Below are positions 43,461 through 51,883 of a stretch of DNA of 64,000 bases, piece by piece; the stretch's first letter is position 1; each line of letters begins with the position of its first letter. The position numbers and the translations under genes were made by a program. The stretch is from Microbacterium sp. AG1240 (GTDB taxonomy: Bacteria > Actinomycetota > Actinomycetes > Actinomycetales > Microbacteriaceae). The notes under the pieces were generated by a model. That model saw nothing but the letters and a program-made list of their open reading frames with translations. It was not told the origin of the DNA and did not search any database. Location of the stretch: the NCBI RefSeq assembly GCF_003635115.1, contig NZ_RBXJ01000004.1, forward strand, positions 1-64,000, written 5' to 3'.

Positions 43461-43554
43461 GACCGTACTCAGGATGATTGCGCGCGGGTCGCGCGCGGAC
43501 CCTGGAAATCCGCGAGAGATCGCACCCGCGCCGGGAATGATCCTGAGTACGGTC
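43461..43554. repeat. 94-bp terminal-inverted-repeat element, copy 2
   Basis: The ends are nearly perfect inverted repeats: GACCGTACTCAGGATGATT on the left and the complement of GACCGTACTCAGGATCATT on the right. Copy 1 at 36932 has the same 94-bp length. It lies between the UvrA-like gene and the end of the helicase gene. The rest of 43345-43611 holds nothing recognisable. Confidence 0.8.
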
Positions 43555-43611
43555 GACCCGGTGCGGCGTGCACCCGCCGCCGTCGCCTCCGGCGTGCCGG
43601 CGGCTCAGGTG

Positions 43612-45351
43612 TCAGTAGCGGGGCTTGCGATCGGGGCGTCCGCCCGGGCCGCCGCGGTCGACGCGCATCTCGATGAGCTTGCCGCCGATGCGGGTGCCGC
43701 TCAGGCGGTTCAGCGCGTCGTCGGGCAGGTCCGCCGGCAGCTCGACGAGCGAGAAGTCGGGGCGGATGTCGATCTTGCCGAAGTCCTCGCGCCGAAGGCC
43801 CCCCTCGTTCGCGAGGGCGCCGACGATCTGGCGCGGCTCGACCTTGTGTCGCTTGCCCACGGCGAGCCGGTACATGACGAGGTTCGCCTGCGACGGGCGT
43901 CCGCGACGCTCGGGGCGACCATCGTCGTCGCGATCGTTGCGGGGCGTGCGCGGGCGGTCGTCGCGGTCGAACCGCTCGGTGCGCTCCTGGGCGGGGTCGA
44001 GGAGGAGGGGCGTCTCGCCCTGCGAGACCACGGCCAGCGCGGCGGCGACGTCGGCCTCGGGCACGTCGTGGTGCTCGACGTAGTGCGCGATGATGTCGCG
44101 GAACCGGTCGATGCGGGCCGTCTGCTCGAGCGCGGCGGTGATGGCTTCGTCGAAGCGGGTCAGTCGGGTCGCGTTCACGTCCTCGACGCTCGGCAGCTGC
44201 ATCTGGGTGAGGGGCTGCCGGGTGGCGCGCTCGATGTTCGCCAGCATGCGTCGCTCGCGCGGCGTGACGAAGCTGATCGCGTCGCCGGTGCGTCCGGCAC
44301 GGCCGGTGCGGCCGATGCGGTGCACGTACGACTCGGTGTCGATCGGCAGGTCGAAGTTCACGACGTGGCTGATCCGGTCGACGTCGAGGCCGCGCGCGGC
44401 GACGTCGGTCGCGACGAGGATGTCGAGCTTTCCCGACTTCAGCTGGTTGACGGTCTTCTCGCGCTGCGCCTGGGCGACATCACCGCTGATCGCGGAGGCC
44501 GTGTAGCCGCGTGCGCGGAGTTTCTCGGCGAGCGTCTCGGTCTCGTTCTTCGTGCGGACGAACACGATCATGCCCTCGAAGTTCTCGACCTCGAGGATGC
44601 GGGTGAGCGCGTCGACCTTCTGGGGGTACGAGACGTTCAGGTAGCGCTGGGTGATGTTCGACGAGGTCGCGGTCTTGTTCTTGACCGTGATCTCCTGCGG
44701 ATCGCGCAGGTACTGCTGCGAGATCCGGCGGATCTGGGCGGGCATGGTGGCGGAGAACAGCGCCACCTGCTTGTCGGCGGGGGTATCGGCGAGGATCGTC
44801 TCGACGTCTTCGGCGAAGCCCATCTTGAGCATCTCGTCGGCTTCGTCGAGCACGAGGAACTTCAGCTCCGACAGGTCGAGGGTGCCCTTGACGAGGTGGT
44901 CCATGATGCGCCCGGGCGTACCGACGACGACGTGCACGCCGCGGCGCAGCGCCGACAGCTGAGTGCCGTACCCCTGTCCGCCGTAGATCGGCAGCACGTT
45001 CACGCCGCGAAGGTGCGACGCGTAGCGCTCGAACGCCTCGCAGACCTGCAGCGCGAGCTCGCGGGTGGGGGCGAGCACGAGCGCCTGCGGCTTCTGCTGC
45101 GACGCGTCGAGCTGCGAGAGGATCGGCAGCGCGAACGCGGCCGTCTTTCCCGTGCCCGTCTGCGCCATGCCGATCACGTCGCGGCCGGCCAGCAGAGGCG
45201 GGATGGTCGCCGCCTGGATGGCCGACGGGGTCTCGTAGCCGACGTCTTTCAACGCCTTGAGCACCGAAGCGTCGAGTCCCAGGTCGGAGAAGGACTGCTG
45301 CTCGACGACCACGTCGGGTGTTGCGGACGTGTCGGACTCGGATGCTGTCAT
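43612..45351 (-). CDS. deaD: DEAD-box RNA helicase with DbpA-type RNA-binding domain
   Basis: A 579-residue helicase. Q motif FSDLGLDASVLKALKDVGYE, motif I AQTGTGKT, DEAD in FLVLDEADEMLKMGF, motif III SAT, motif VI HRIGRTGRAGR. An acidic/Arg linker (about 455-490) leads to a C-terminal DbpA RNA-binding domain (MYRLAVGKRHKVEPRQIVG). The DeaD/CsdA group helps ribosome assembly and cold growth. Start fixed by TACCGT six bases before the ATG. Confidence 0.94.
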   Translation of the reverse strand: MTASESDTSATPDVVVEQQSFSDLGLDASVLKALKDVGYETPSAIQAATIPPLLAGRDVIGMAQTGTGKTAAFALPILSQLDASQQKPQALVLAPTRELALQVCEAFERYASHLRGVNVLPIYGGQGYGTQLSALRRGVHVVVGTPGRIMDHLVKGTLDLSELKFLVLDEADEMLKMGFAEDVETILADTPADKQVALFSATMPAQIRRISQQYLRDPQEITVKNKTATSSNITQRYLNVSYPQKVDALTRILEVENFEGMIVFVRTKNETETLAEKLRARGYTASAISGDVAQAQREKTVNQLKSGKLDILVATDVAARGLDVDRISHVVNFDLPIDTESYVHRIGRTGRAGRTGDAISFVTPRERRMLANIERATRQPLTQMQLPSVEDVNATRLTRFDEAITAALEQTARIDRFRDIIAHYVEHHDVPEADVAAALAVVSQGETPLLLDPAQERTERFDRDDRPRTPRNDRDDDGRPERRGRPSQANLVMYRLAVGKRHKVEPRQIVGALANEGGLRREDFGKIDIRPDFSLVELPADLPDDALNRLSGTRIGGKLIEMRVDRGGPGGRPDRKPRY

Positions 45352-45357
45352 TACTCC

Positions 45358-45363
45358 ACGGTA
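45358..45363 (-). promoter_or_regulatory. -10 hexamer TACCGT, leaderless arrangement
   Basis: On the minus strand TACCGT, six bases (GGAGTA), then the helicase ATG. GGAG could double as a ribosome site if transcription starts earlier. Confidence 0.45.
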
Positions 45364-45406
45364 GCGCGTGCGAGCCCTCGGACCACGGTCGAGCGGGTGC
45401 CTCGGG

Positions 45407-46816
45407 TCAGTACGCCTGCTCGATCCACGCGTCGCCCGACACGTCGTCGCCCAGGAATGTGCCCGACGGCTCGGCCGTGCCTTCGTAGATCGGGGCCCCG
45501 CCGACCGAGAACTCCTGGTCTTCCAGGCGCGTCGTGACGGTGATGTCGGCCTGGAAGGAGGGGATCTCGACCCGGAACTGCCGGGCGTAGGCGTTGCCGG
45601 TGCGCGGGCTCGTCCAGAGCTCGCCCACGGCGGTCACGGTGCTCGAGACGTAGAAGAGCTCGCCGTCCGCGTCCTGCAGGGTGGCGAACGCGTCGACCGG
45701 CACCCCGATCTCGGGCTTGTAGCCCTCGCCGATCATCCCGGCGTTGGAGATCGTGTATCCGTTCGAGAGCTGCATGTCCTGAAGGAGCCATCGCACGCGC
45801 GTGTCCGACGTGCCGCCGCCGAAGAACCCGTACTCGTGGTCCATCCAGGTCGTCCCGGTGACCGTGTACTCGTGCCCGGCGACGGTGATGGTGCCGGATG
45901 CGGCGAGGCGCGTGTAGGAGAAGTAGTAGTTGTCCTTCTCGAGACTCTGCTCGGTGGCAGTCGGTTCGATGCCGGTGCCCCACACGAAGAACGGACGCCC
46001 CTGCTGCGAGAACTCCAGATCGAAGACGACCTCGTCGAGGGTCTCCTGGTCGACCAGCACGGAGTGCACGGCGATGTTTCTCGTCGGGTCGCTCTGGGGT
46101 GCCGTCATCGTCACGGAGTTGCGGACGGCGACGGCCGTCGCCCCGCTCCCTCCGCCACCGGTGAGTGTCACGGCGGGGGTCCGGGTGTAGCCCGCTCCCG
46201 GCTTCAGCAGCACGATCTGGGTGACGCCGCCGCGGTCGTCGAGCACGGCGATCCCGCTCGCCCCCGACCCGTCCCCGTCGATCGACACCGTGGGCGCCGA
46301 GGTGTAGCCCGACCCTGCCGATGCCACACTGAAGCCTCCGACCAGCCAGCCCGGGTCGCCCAGTCGCGCGTACCAGGGTTTCGCGGGATCCCCTTCGGCC
46401 CAGTGGCGCACGTCGAACACGCCGAAGGGAGCGGGCCCGTACACCTGCGTGCGCTCGTAGTGCCGCGCGGCGGAGACGTCGCTCAGCGACACCTGGGTCA
46501 TGGCGAAGTGCTGCCCGGTGAACGATGCGGCGTTGATCTCGAACCCGAAGACCCTGTCGCCGGCGCGCAGCGTGCCGGTGTGCCACCACCATTCCGTCGG
46601 GGCGCCGTCGTGGCGGTACATGTCGTCGGGGAGGCGGAGAACGACGTCTTCCCGGGGCACCGGTGCGGGCTTCGTCGAGCCCGACCACCGCGGATTGGGC
46701 GGGACCGGAACGGTCGGTGCGGGCACACCGCCCGGCGAAGGGTGCACCAGGTCCCGCAGGGCCGAAGCGATCGCACCGATGACCGGCATCCGAGAAGCCC
46801 ACCCACGTCGTGACAT
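45407..46816 (-). CDS. lipocalin-like (AttH/CrtC-type) protein with inserted glycine-rich repeat pair
   Basis: A 469-residue protein. The N-terminal lipocalin half has the CrtC/AttH mark GAPTEWWWHTGTLRAGDRVF and FTGQHFAMTQVSLSD; the second half has TTWMDHEYGFFGGG and RWLLQDMQLSNG, the family's metal/active-site region. Between them (about residues 178-240) are two repeats, GSGYTSAPTVSIDGDGSGAS and GAGYTRTPAVTLTGGGGSGA, normally seen in extracellular repeat proteins. No clear signal peptide. Relatives hydrate carotenoids or bind lipids; here the substrate is unknown. TAGGCT lies seven bases before the ATG. Confidence 0.82.
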   Translation of the reverse strand: MSRRGWASRMPVIGAIASALRDLVHPSPGGVPAPTVPVPPNPRWSGSTKPAPVPREDVVLRLPDDMYRHDGAPTEWWWHTGTLRAGDRVFGFEINAASFTGQHFAMTQVSLSDVSAARHYERTQVYGPAPFGVFDVRHWAEGDPAKPWYARLGDPGWLVGGFSVASAGSGYTSAPTVSIDGDGSGASGIAVLDDRGGVTQIVLLKPGAGYTRTPAVTLTGGGGSGATAVAVRNSVTMTAPQSDPTRNIAVHSVLVDQETLDEVVFDLEFSQQGRPFFVWGTGIEPTATEQSLEKDNYYFSYTRLAASGTITVAGHEYTVTGTTWMDHEYGFFGGGTSDTRVRWLLQDMQLSNGYTISNAGMIGEGYKPEIGVPVDAFATLQDADGELFYVSSTVTAVGELWTSPRTGNAYARQFRVEIPSFQADITVTTRLEDQEFSVGGAPIYEGTAEPSGTFLGDDVSGDAWIEQAY

Positions 46817-47011
46817 GTTCCGGAGCCTAGGGGGTCGAAGCCGTCCGAGACGAGACCCCGGCGATCTCCGCAGCATCCGATCGACATCTTCGCGTGTGAA
46901 CCCGCATCCCCGCGCGGCTGCGGGTGTGGATCGCGGCGATGGTGTGTGGAATGGATGCTGCGCTGGTCGGCGCAGGACCGGTACCGCGCGCCGGTGGTTA
47001 CGGTGAGGCGT

Positions 47012-47443
47012 ATGAGTCCGCCCCCGCGCACCGCCCGTCGTCGACGGCTGGCCGCCGCGATCGCGCTCGTCGTCATCGTGGCCGCGGGTCTCCTCGTGCA
47101 CCGGGCGGCGCCGAGCTCTCCGGCGACCGACGTCGCCGGAGACGCGCTCTACTCCGTCGCGGTCTACACGGGCCTCGTCACGCTCTTCGCGTCGGGACGG
47201 CGGTCGGCGCTGGGTGCTCTCGCCGTGGTCTGGTGCGTGGCGGTCGAGCTCTTCCAGCTCACCGGAGTTCCCGTCGCGCTCGCTGCGGCCTTCCCACCGA
47301 TCGCGCTGGTGCTCGGTACCGGGTTCGACGCGCGCGATCTCGTGGTGTACCCGCTCGCCGTCGTCGTCGCCGCGGCCGTCGACGCGATGGTCGGGCGCCG
47401 CGGCGGAATGACCTCGGGCGACCGGGGGTTGGAGTCGACATGA
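47012..47443 (+). CDS. DUF2809 family membrane protein
   Basis: A 143-residue protein with four membrane helices: LAAAIALVVIVAAGLLVHR, ALYSVAVYTGLVTLFA, LGALAVVWCVAVELFQLTG and the last VVYPLAVVVAAAVDAMVG. VELFQLTGVP and LGTGFDARDLVVYPLA are DUF2809 hallmarks. The ATG at 47012 with TACGGT seven bases upstream is preferred over an upstream in-frame ATG. It is coupled to the quinone-reductase gene (ATGA). Function unknown. Confidence 0.85.
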   Translation: MSPPPRTARRRRLAAAIALVVIVAAGLLVHRAAPSSPATDVAGDALYSVAVYTGLVTLFASGRRSALGALAVVWCVAVELFQLTGVPVALAAAFPPIALVLGTGFDARDLVVYPLAVVVAAAVDAMVGRRGGMTSGDRGLEST

Positions 47444-48462
47444 CCTCGATCGTGTACTCCCACCGTGGCCCCTCGTCCGTCCTCTCGGTCGCGGAGCGAC
47501 CGGTTCCGAAGCCGGGTCGCGGCGAGGTGAGGGTGAAGATCGCCGTCTCGGGCGTGAACCCGACCGACTGGAAGGCGCGCGCGGCCGACCGTCCGATGGA
47601 GTTCGCGGAGATCGTGCCGAACCAGGACGGCGCGGGAACGGTCGACGCCGTCGGCGAGGGCGTCGACGACCTCTCCGTGGGCGACCGCGTCTGGATCTAC
47701 CTCGCGCAGCACGGCCAACCGGGCGGGACGGCCCAGGAATACGCGGTGGTTCCGTCGGTGCGCGCCGTACGTCTCCCCGACGACATCGGCTTCGACGTCG
47801 CCGCGAGCCTCGGCGTACCGGCCATGACGGCGCATCGCGCGCTCACCGTGCACGAGTCCGGCCCCGCGCGCCTGGGCCCGGGGGCTCTGGAGGGGCGCAC
47901 CGTGCTCGTCGCCGGCGGCGCGGGCGCTGTCGGTCACGCCGCGATCCAGCTCGCGGTATGGGCCGGGGCGACGGTGCTCACGACGATCAGCTCGCCCGAG
48001 AAGGCGGCGCTCGCGCGCGCGGCCGGCGCGCACCACGTCATCGACTACCGCACCCAGGACGTCGCGGCCGAGGTCGGAAAGATCGTTCCCGACGGTGTCG
48101 ATCACATCGTCGAGGTGTCGCTCGCGACGAACCTCGGCCTCGACCTCGAGGTCGTCGCCAACCACGGGTCGATCGCCTACTACGCCGACAACGGCGGCGA
48201 CCGGTTCGGCGGGCCCATCCGCTCCTCGTTCGCGAAGAACGTTCGCCTGCAGGGGCTGCTTCTGTACACGGTCGGCGATCACGCGCTCTTCGCGGCGGCC
48301 GATGACATCACCCGTGCGCTCGATGACGGAGCGCTGCCGGTCGGGGAGGGAGCGGGGCTCCCGCTCCTGTGGTTCCCCCTCGCCGAGACGGCCGCCGCTC
48401 ACGACGCCGTCGAGGCGGGCGCGACCGGCAAGGTGCTCATCCGGGTCTCGGACGACGCCTGA
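47440..48462 (+). CDS. zinc-independent medium-chain dehydrogenase, NADPH:quinone reductase-like
   Basis: A 340-residue MDR-superfamily protein: VNPTDWKARAADRP and PNQDGAGTVDAVGEGV in the catalytic domain, VLVAGGAGAVGHAAIQLAVW as cofactor-binding motif, then DYRTQDVAAEV. The cysteines and histidines that bind zinc in alcohol dehydrogenases are absent, which places it with quinone oxidoreductases. It starts inside the DUF2809 stop. Confidence 0.92.
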   Translation: MTSIVYSHRGPSSVLSVAERPVPKPGRGEVRVKIAVSGVNPTDWKARAADRPMEFAEIVPNQDGAGTVDAVGEGVDDLSVGDRVWIYLAQHGQPGGTAQEYAVVPSVRAVRLPDDIGFDVAASLGVPAMTAHRALTVHESGPARLGPGALEGRTVLVAGGAGAVGHAAIQLAVWAGATVLTTISSPEKAALARAAGAHHVIDYRTQDVAAEVGKIVPDGVDHIVEVSLATNLGLDLEVVANHGSIAYYADNGGDRFGGPIRSSFAKNVRLQGLLLYTVGDHALFAAADDITRALDDGALPVGEGAGLPLLWFPLAETAAAHDAVEAGATGKVLIRVSDDA

Positions 48463-48477
48463 CGCGATAACTGCGTC

Positions 48478-49116
48478 CTAGGGGAGCGAGACCACGACGC
48501 CGGTGACGCCGAGCCGGATGCTGGCGAACCCGGCCGAGATCGCCTCGCTCGCCATCGGCGTGGTCACCGCCGAAGGATCGGCATCCGCCTCGGGGGTGAT
48601 GCCCGTTCCTCGGAACCCGGCGCCCGGCCACACCACGGACGTCACATTCTCGGTCGGCTCGGCCAGCTTGGCGCCCACGACGAGAAACTGCTGATCGAGG
48701 AGCTGCGATGTCGTGAGGGCGAAGACGTCGACGACGCCGGCGCCGAGTCCGACGATGAGATCGGGTCGCTCATTCGCCGCCGTGACGAGTTGCTCGTCGA
48801 TGCCCTCCGCGTCGGCACCGATGCGCAGGTCGAAGACCGCGCCGTTCGCTCTCGCCCACTGCTCGACGGCTCCCGCGATCACGTCGCCGGCCGGATCGGA
48901 GGCCACCCCGACGGCGATCACGCGATACCCGGCGGGCACGGCGACGGCGTGATACGCCTCCGGGGCGGGAGCGATCGTCGCCTCGGAGACCGGGACGGGC
49001 GCGCCGCCGAGGAACGCCGCGCGTTGCGCGTCGGCATCGTCGACGGGCGCGCTGCACGAGGCGAGAAGCCCCGCGGCGAGCACCAGGGCGACGAGCGCCG
49101 TCTTCTTCGATCTCAC
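48478..49116 (-). CDS. lipoprotein with periplasmic-binding-like fold (BMP/sugar-binding type)
   Basis: A 212-residue lipoprotein. GTG start behind GGAGG; signal peptide with lipobox LLASC, so Cys21 would be acylated. The mature part alternates strands and helices as in type I solute-binding proteins (YRVIAVGVASDPAGDVIAGA, RPDLIVGLGAGVVDVFAL, DQQFLVVGAKLAEP). At about 190 residues it is shorter than most binding proteins, so it may be a half-type or sensor lipoprotein. No ABC transporter adjoins it. Confidence 0.78.
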   Translation of the reverse strand: MRSKKTALVALVLAAGLLASCSAPVDDADAQRAAFLGGAPVPVSEATIAPAPEAYHAVAVPAGYRVIAVGVASDPAGDVIAGAVEQWARANGAVFDLRIGADAEGIDEQLVTAANERPDLIVGLGAGVVDVFALTTSQLLDQQFLVVGAKLAEPTENVTSVVWPGAGFRGTGITPEADADPSAVTTPMASEAISAGFASIRLGVTGVVVSLP

Positions 49117-49181
49117 GAGCACCTCCGGCCGTGAGGCTGTCACGGTGGCACCCGAGGTCCGTTTCTCCCTGCCGCCGGACG

Positions 49182-49199
49182 GATGAACAGAAGACGAAC
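49182..49199 (-). promoter_or_regulatory. candidate PHO box (11-bp-spaced GTTC repeats)
   Basis: On the minus strand GTTCGTCTTCTGTTCATC has two GTTCRTC words with starts exactly 11 bp apart. This is the spacing of PhoP direct repeats in streptomycetes (GTTCACC units). It lies between the lipoprotein and metallophosphatase genes. The remaining 49117-49371 has TAGGGAT at about 49266 as a possible -10 and no gene. Confidence 0.45.
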
Positions 49200-49371
49200 A
49201 TTTCGATCACCGCGCCGCCGGGAGGAGCCGAGCCCGACGCCGACGCGAACGGTTCGCCGCCGGGATAGGGATACGGAGCCAGCTATTCACCTGCCGGCCA
49301 CCCGCGCCGATGAGCCTCATGGGGTGCCCGCTCGGGCGATTGCCATCAGTGCGACCATCGGAAAGAAGCAG

Positions 49372-51798
49372 ATGCTGGAAAACACCCCCCGGACCCGCTC
49401 GGGCCGGCGGACGACCCGCGCGGCCATCGCCGCCCTGGGCGTCGCGTCGGTGATCGCGGGATCCTTCGCGGCGACCACCGTCGCTGCGACCGCCGCCGAC
49501 CTTCCGGCCACGGTTCTGGACACCACCGCGACCTGGAAGTACTCCGAGAACAACACCGACCCCGCCGCCGGCAACCCCGACCGACTGGTCTGGACGAAGG
49601 CCGGTTTCGACGACAGCGCCTGGAAGAGCGGCACGACCGCATTCGGCGCGAAGAACGGTGCGGCCACGCCGAACCTGGGGGCGAACTTCCCCGTCAGCAC
49701 CGTGCTGAACCAGTACATCGACCCGACCGCGACGTCGAAGGTCGACGTTCCGACCTTCCACTTCCGCTCCAGCTTCTCGGTCAGCGCCGATACGCTCTCG
49801 CAGATCTCCGGTCTCGCGGGCAGCGTCCGATACGACGACGGCGCGCAGATCTTCGTCAACGGCGTCAAGGTGGCCGGCCTGTCGGACGAGCGCGTCGAAG
49901 CGGCGCCCGAAGCGCAGCGCAACCTCATGTACGCCGGATCGGGGGCGTCCGACCCGATCACGTCGACCTACACGGTGCCCGCGTCTGTGCTCACCGCGGG
50001 GGTCAACACCATCGCCGTGGCGCTCTACCAGGACCGCGCCACATCGAGCGACATCTTCCTCGACATGCAGAAGCTGGCTCCGGTCGCCAAGACCTCCGGC
50101 GCCGCATCCATCAGCGACATCATCATGAACGTCGGCGCCGACGAGTCCGCGCGCAATCTCGCGTGGTACTCCTCCACCGACACCGCGCAGGTCGCTCAGG
50201 TCGCGCCGTCGTCGCGGCTGGTCGACGGGGCGTTCCCGTCGGACGCGACCACCGTGGCCGCAACCGGCGGTGTGACCACCAGTGGCGAGTTCAGCCGCAA
50301 GGCGACCCTGTCGGGCCTCGCCGAGAACACGGCCTACTCGTACCGCGTCGGGACCGAGGGGGCCTGGTCGGCGACGCAGTCGTTCGTGACCCGGTCCTTC
50401 GACGGCGACTTCGAATTCTTCTTCGTCGGAGACCCGCAGATCGGCGCCTCCGGCAACGTCGCGAACGATCGTGCCGGCTGGGTCGACACCATGAATGTCG
50501 CGTCCCAGGCCTACCCCGACGCCGAGATGATCTTCTCGGCGGGCGACCAGGTCGACCACGCCGCCAACGAGACCGAGTTCGAGGCGTTCCATGCGCCCGA
50601 CCAGATGCGCTCGCTGCCCGTGGCCGTCACGAACGGCAACCACGACGTCGGGTCGAAGGCGTACCTGCAGCACAACAACATCACGAACCTCGACGAGACG
50701 TCGGGCGCGGCGGCCTCGGGCTCGAGCTCGGGCGGCGACTACTGGTTCTTCTACAAGGACGTCCTGTTCGTCAACATCAACTCGAACAGCCGCGACTACG
50801 CCTCGCACAACGCGTTCATGGAGAAGGTCGTCGCCGAGCAGGGCGCGAAGGCGAAGTGGAAGGTGCTGGGTTTCCACCACTCGATCTACTCCGTCGCCGC
50901 CCACCAGAACGACAACGACATCAAGGACCGGCGCGCGAACATGCCCGCGAAGATCTCCGAGCTCGGCTTCGACCTCGTTCTGCAGGGTCACGATCACAAC
51001 TACACGCGCAGCTACCTCGTGAAGAACGGCGAGCTCGCCGACAAGACCGAGGTCAAGGGCGCGTCCGAAGTCACGGCGGCCGAGGGCGAGGTGCTCTACG
51101 TCACGGCGAATTCGGCCAGCGGCTCGAAGTACTACCAGTTCGACGACCGGAACGCCTGGTACGCGTCGGTGACCAACCAGGAGAACGTGCGCAACTACTC
51201 GGTGGTCGACGTCACCGACGGCTCGCTGAAGATCACCACGCTCCGCAGTCAGGCCAACGGCACCTCGGCACCGGTCAACAGCATCGTCGACGAGGTCACC
51301 CTGAAGAGCGAGGCGAAGGCCGGCGAGCAGCAGCTGCAGGTCACGGTGCCCGAGGGCGCACCGGGCGAGTTCTCCTGGAATATCGACGGCACCAACGGAC
51401 TCGTCGACCTGGGCACCGCCGTCGACAGCGGCGACTCGTTCACCGCCAGCGGCGCGATCAACCCGATCCGCGTCACCGACACGCGACGGGGCGGCCCGCA
51501 GTGGTCGGTCTCGGCGCAGGTCGGCGACTTCACCTCGGGTGACGAGTCGTTCTCGGGCAAGTACCTGGGCTGGACCCCGCGCGTCATCGAGGAAGGTGCC
51601 GGCACCATCGCCGGTGCCCCCGTCACCTCCGGCTTCGACAGCGGCAACGGCCTCACCGACTCGTCCACGCTCGGTTACGGTCCGGCCGCGCACCTGCGCG
51701 GTTCGGCCAAGCTCGGCGCGGATCTCTTCCTGAAGATCCCGGTCGACGTCACCGACGGCACATACAAGGCGACGCTCACGCTCACCGCGCTGAGCTGA
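49372..51798 (+). CDS. secreted metallophosphatase with C-terminal WxL-like domain
   Basis: An 808-residue exported protein. Signal peptide to about residue 43 (AAIAALGVASVIAGSFAATT, then VAATAAD); a beta-sandwich at about 45-230; a fibronectin-like domain at about 240-340 as in purple acid phosphatases; the calcineurin-type domain with FFFVGDPQIG, SAGDQVDH, TNGNHDVG, LGFHHS and VLQGHDHNYTRSY. The last 150 residues resemble a WxL surface domain (QWSVSAQVGDFTSG, YLGWTPRV, YKATLTLTALS). The next gene encodes the DUF916 protein that partners WxL domains in Firmicutes. A candidate PHO box is upstream. Confidence 0.88.
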   Translation: MLENTPRTRSGRRTTRAAIAALGVASVIAGSFAATTVAATAADLPATVLDTTATWKYSENNTDPAAGNPDRLVWTKAGFDDSAWKSGTTAFGAKNGAATPNLGANFPVSTVLNQYIDPTATSKVDVPTFHFRSSFSVSADTLSQISGLAGSVRYDDGAQIFVNGVKVAGLSDERVEAAPEAQRNLMYAGSGASDPITSTYTVPASVLTAGVNTIAVALYQDRATSSDIFLDMQKLAPVAKTSGAASISDIIMNVGADESARNLAWYSSTDTAQVAQVAPSSRLVDGAFPSDATTVAATGGVTTSGEFSRKATLSGLAENTAYSYRVGTEGAWSATQSFVTRSFDGDFEFFFVGDPQIGASGNVANDRAGWVDTMNVASQAYPDAEMIFSAGDQVDHAANETEFEAFHAPDQMRSLPVAVTNGNHDVGSKAYLQHNNITNLDETSGAAASGSSSGGDYWFFYKDVLFVNINSNSRDYASHNAFMEKVVAEQGAKAKWKVLGFHHSIYSVAAHQNDNDIKDRRANMPAKISELGFDLVLQGHDHNYTRSYLVKNGELADKTEVKGASEVTAAEGEVLYVTANSASGSKYYQFDDRNAWYASVTNQENVRNYSVVDVTDGSLKITTLRSQANGTSAPVNSIVDEVTLKSEAKAGEQQLQVTVPEGAPGEFSWNIDGTNGLVDLGTAVDSGDSFTASGAINPIRVTDTRRGGPQWSVSAQVGDFTSGDESFSGKYLGWTPRVIEEGAGTIAGAPVTSGFDSGNGLTDSSTLGYGPAAHLRGSAKLGADLFLKIPVDVTDGTYKATLTLTALS

Positions 51799-51818
51799 TC
51801 CGCATCTCCGCACCGGGT

Positions 51819-51848
51819 CGGGGTGAGCGTCTGCGGACGCTCACCCCG
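51819..51848 (+). other. perfect 13-bp hairpin between phosphatase and DUF916 genes
   Basis: CGGGGTGAGCGTC pairs perfectly with GACGCTCACCCCG around TGCG. There is no T-run after it. It lies 21 bp past the phosphatase stop and 36 bp before the DUF916 ATG. It probably acts as a leaky terminator or RNA-stability element that makes the upstream product more abundant. Confidence 0.65.
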
Positions 51849-51883
51849 ATCCTCGGTTCCGTCCGCCACACGAAAGCCGTCCC

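Noticed and set aside
40648-45537. Long plus-strand frames opposite the UvrA-like and helicase genes
   Set aside because: They are shadows of two genes with complete motif sets on the minus strand.
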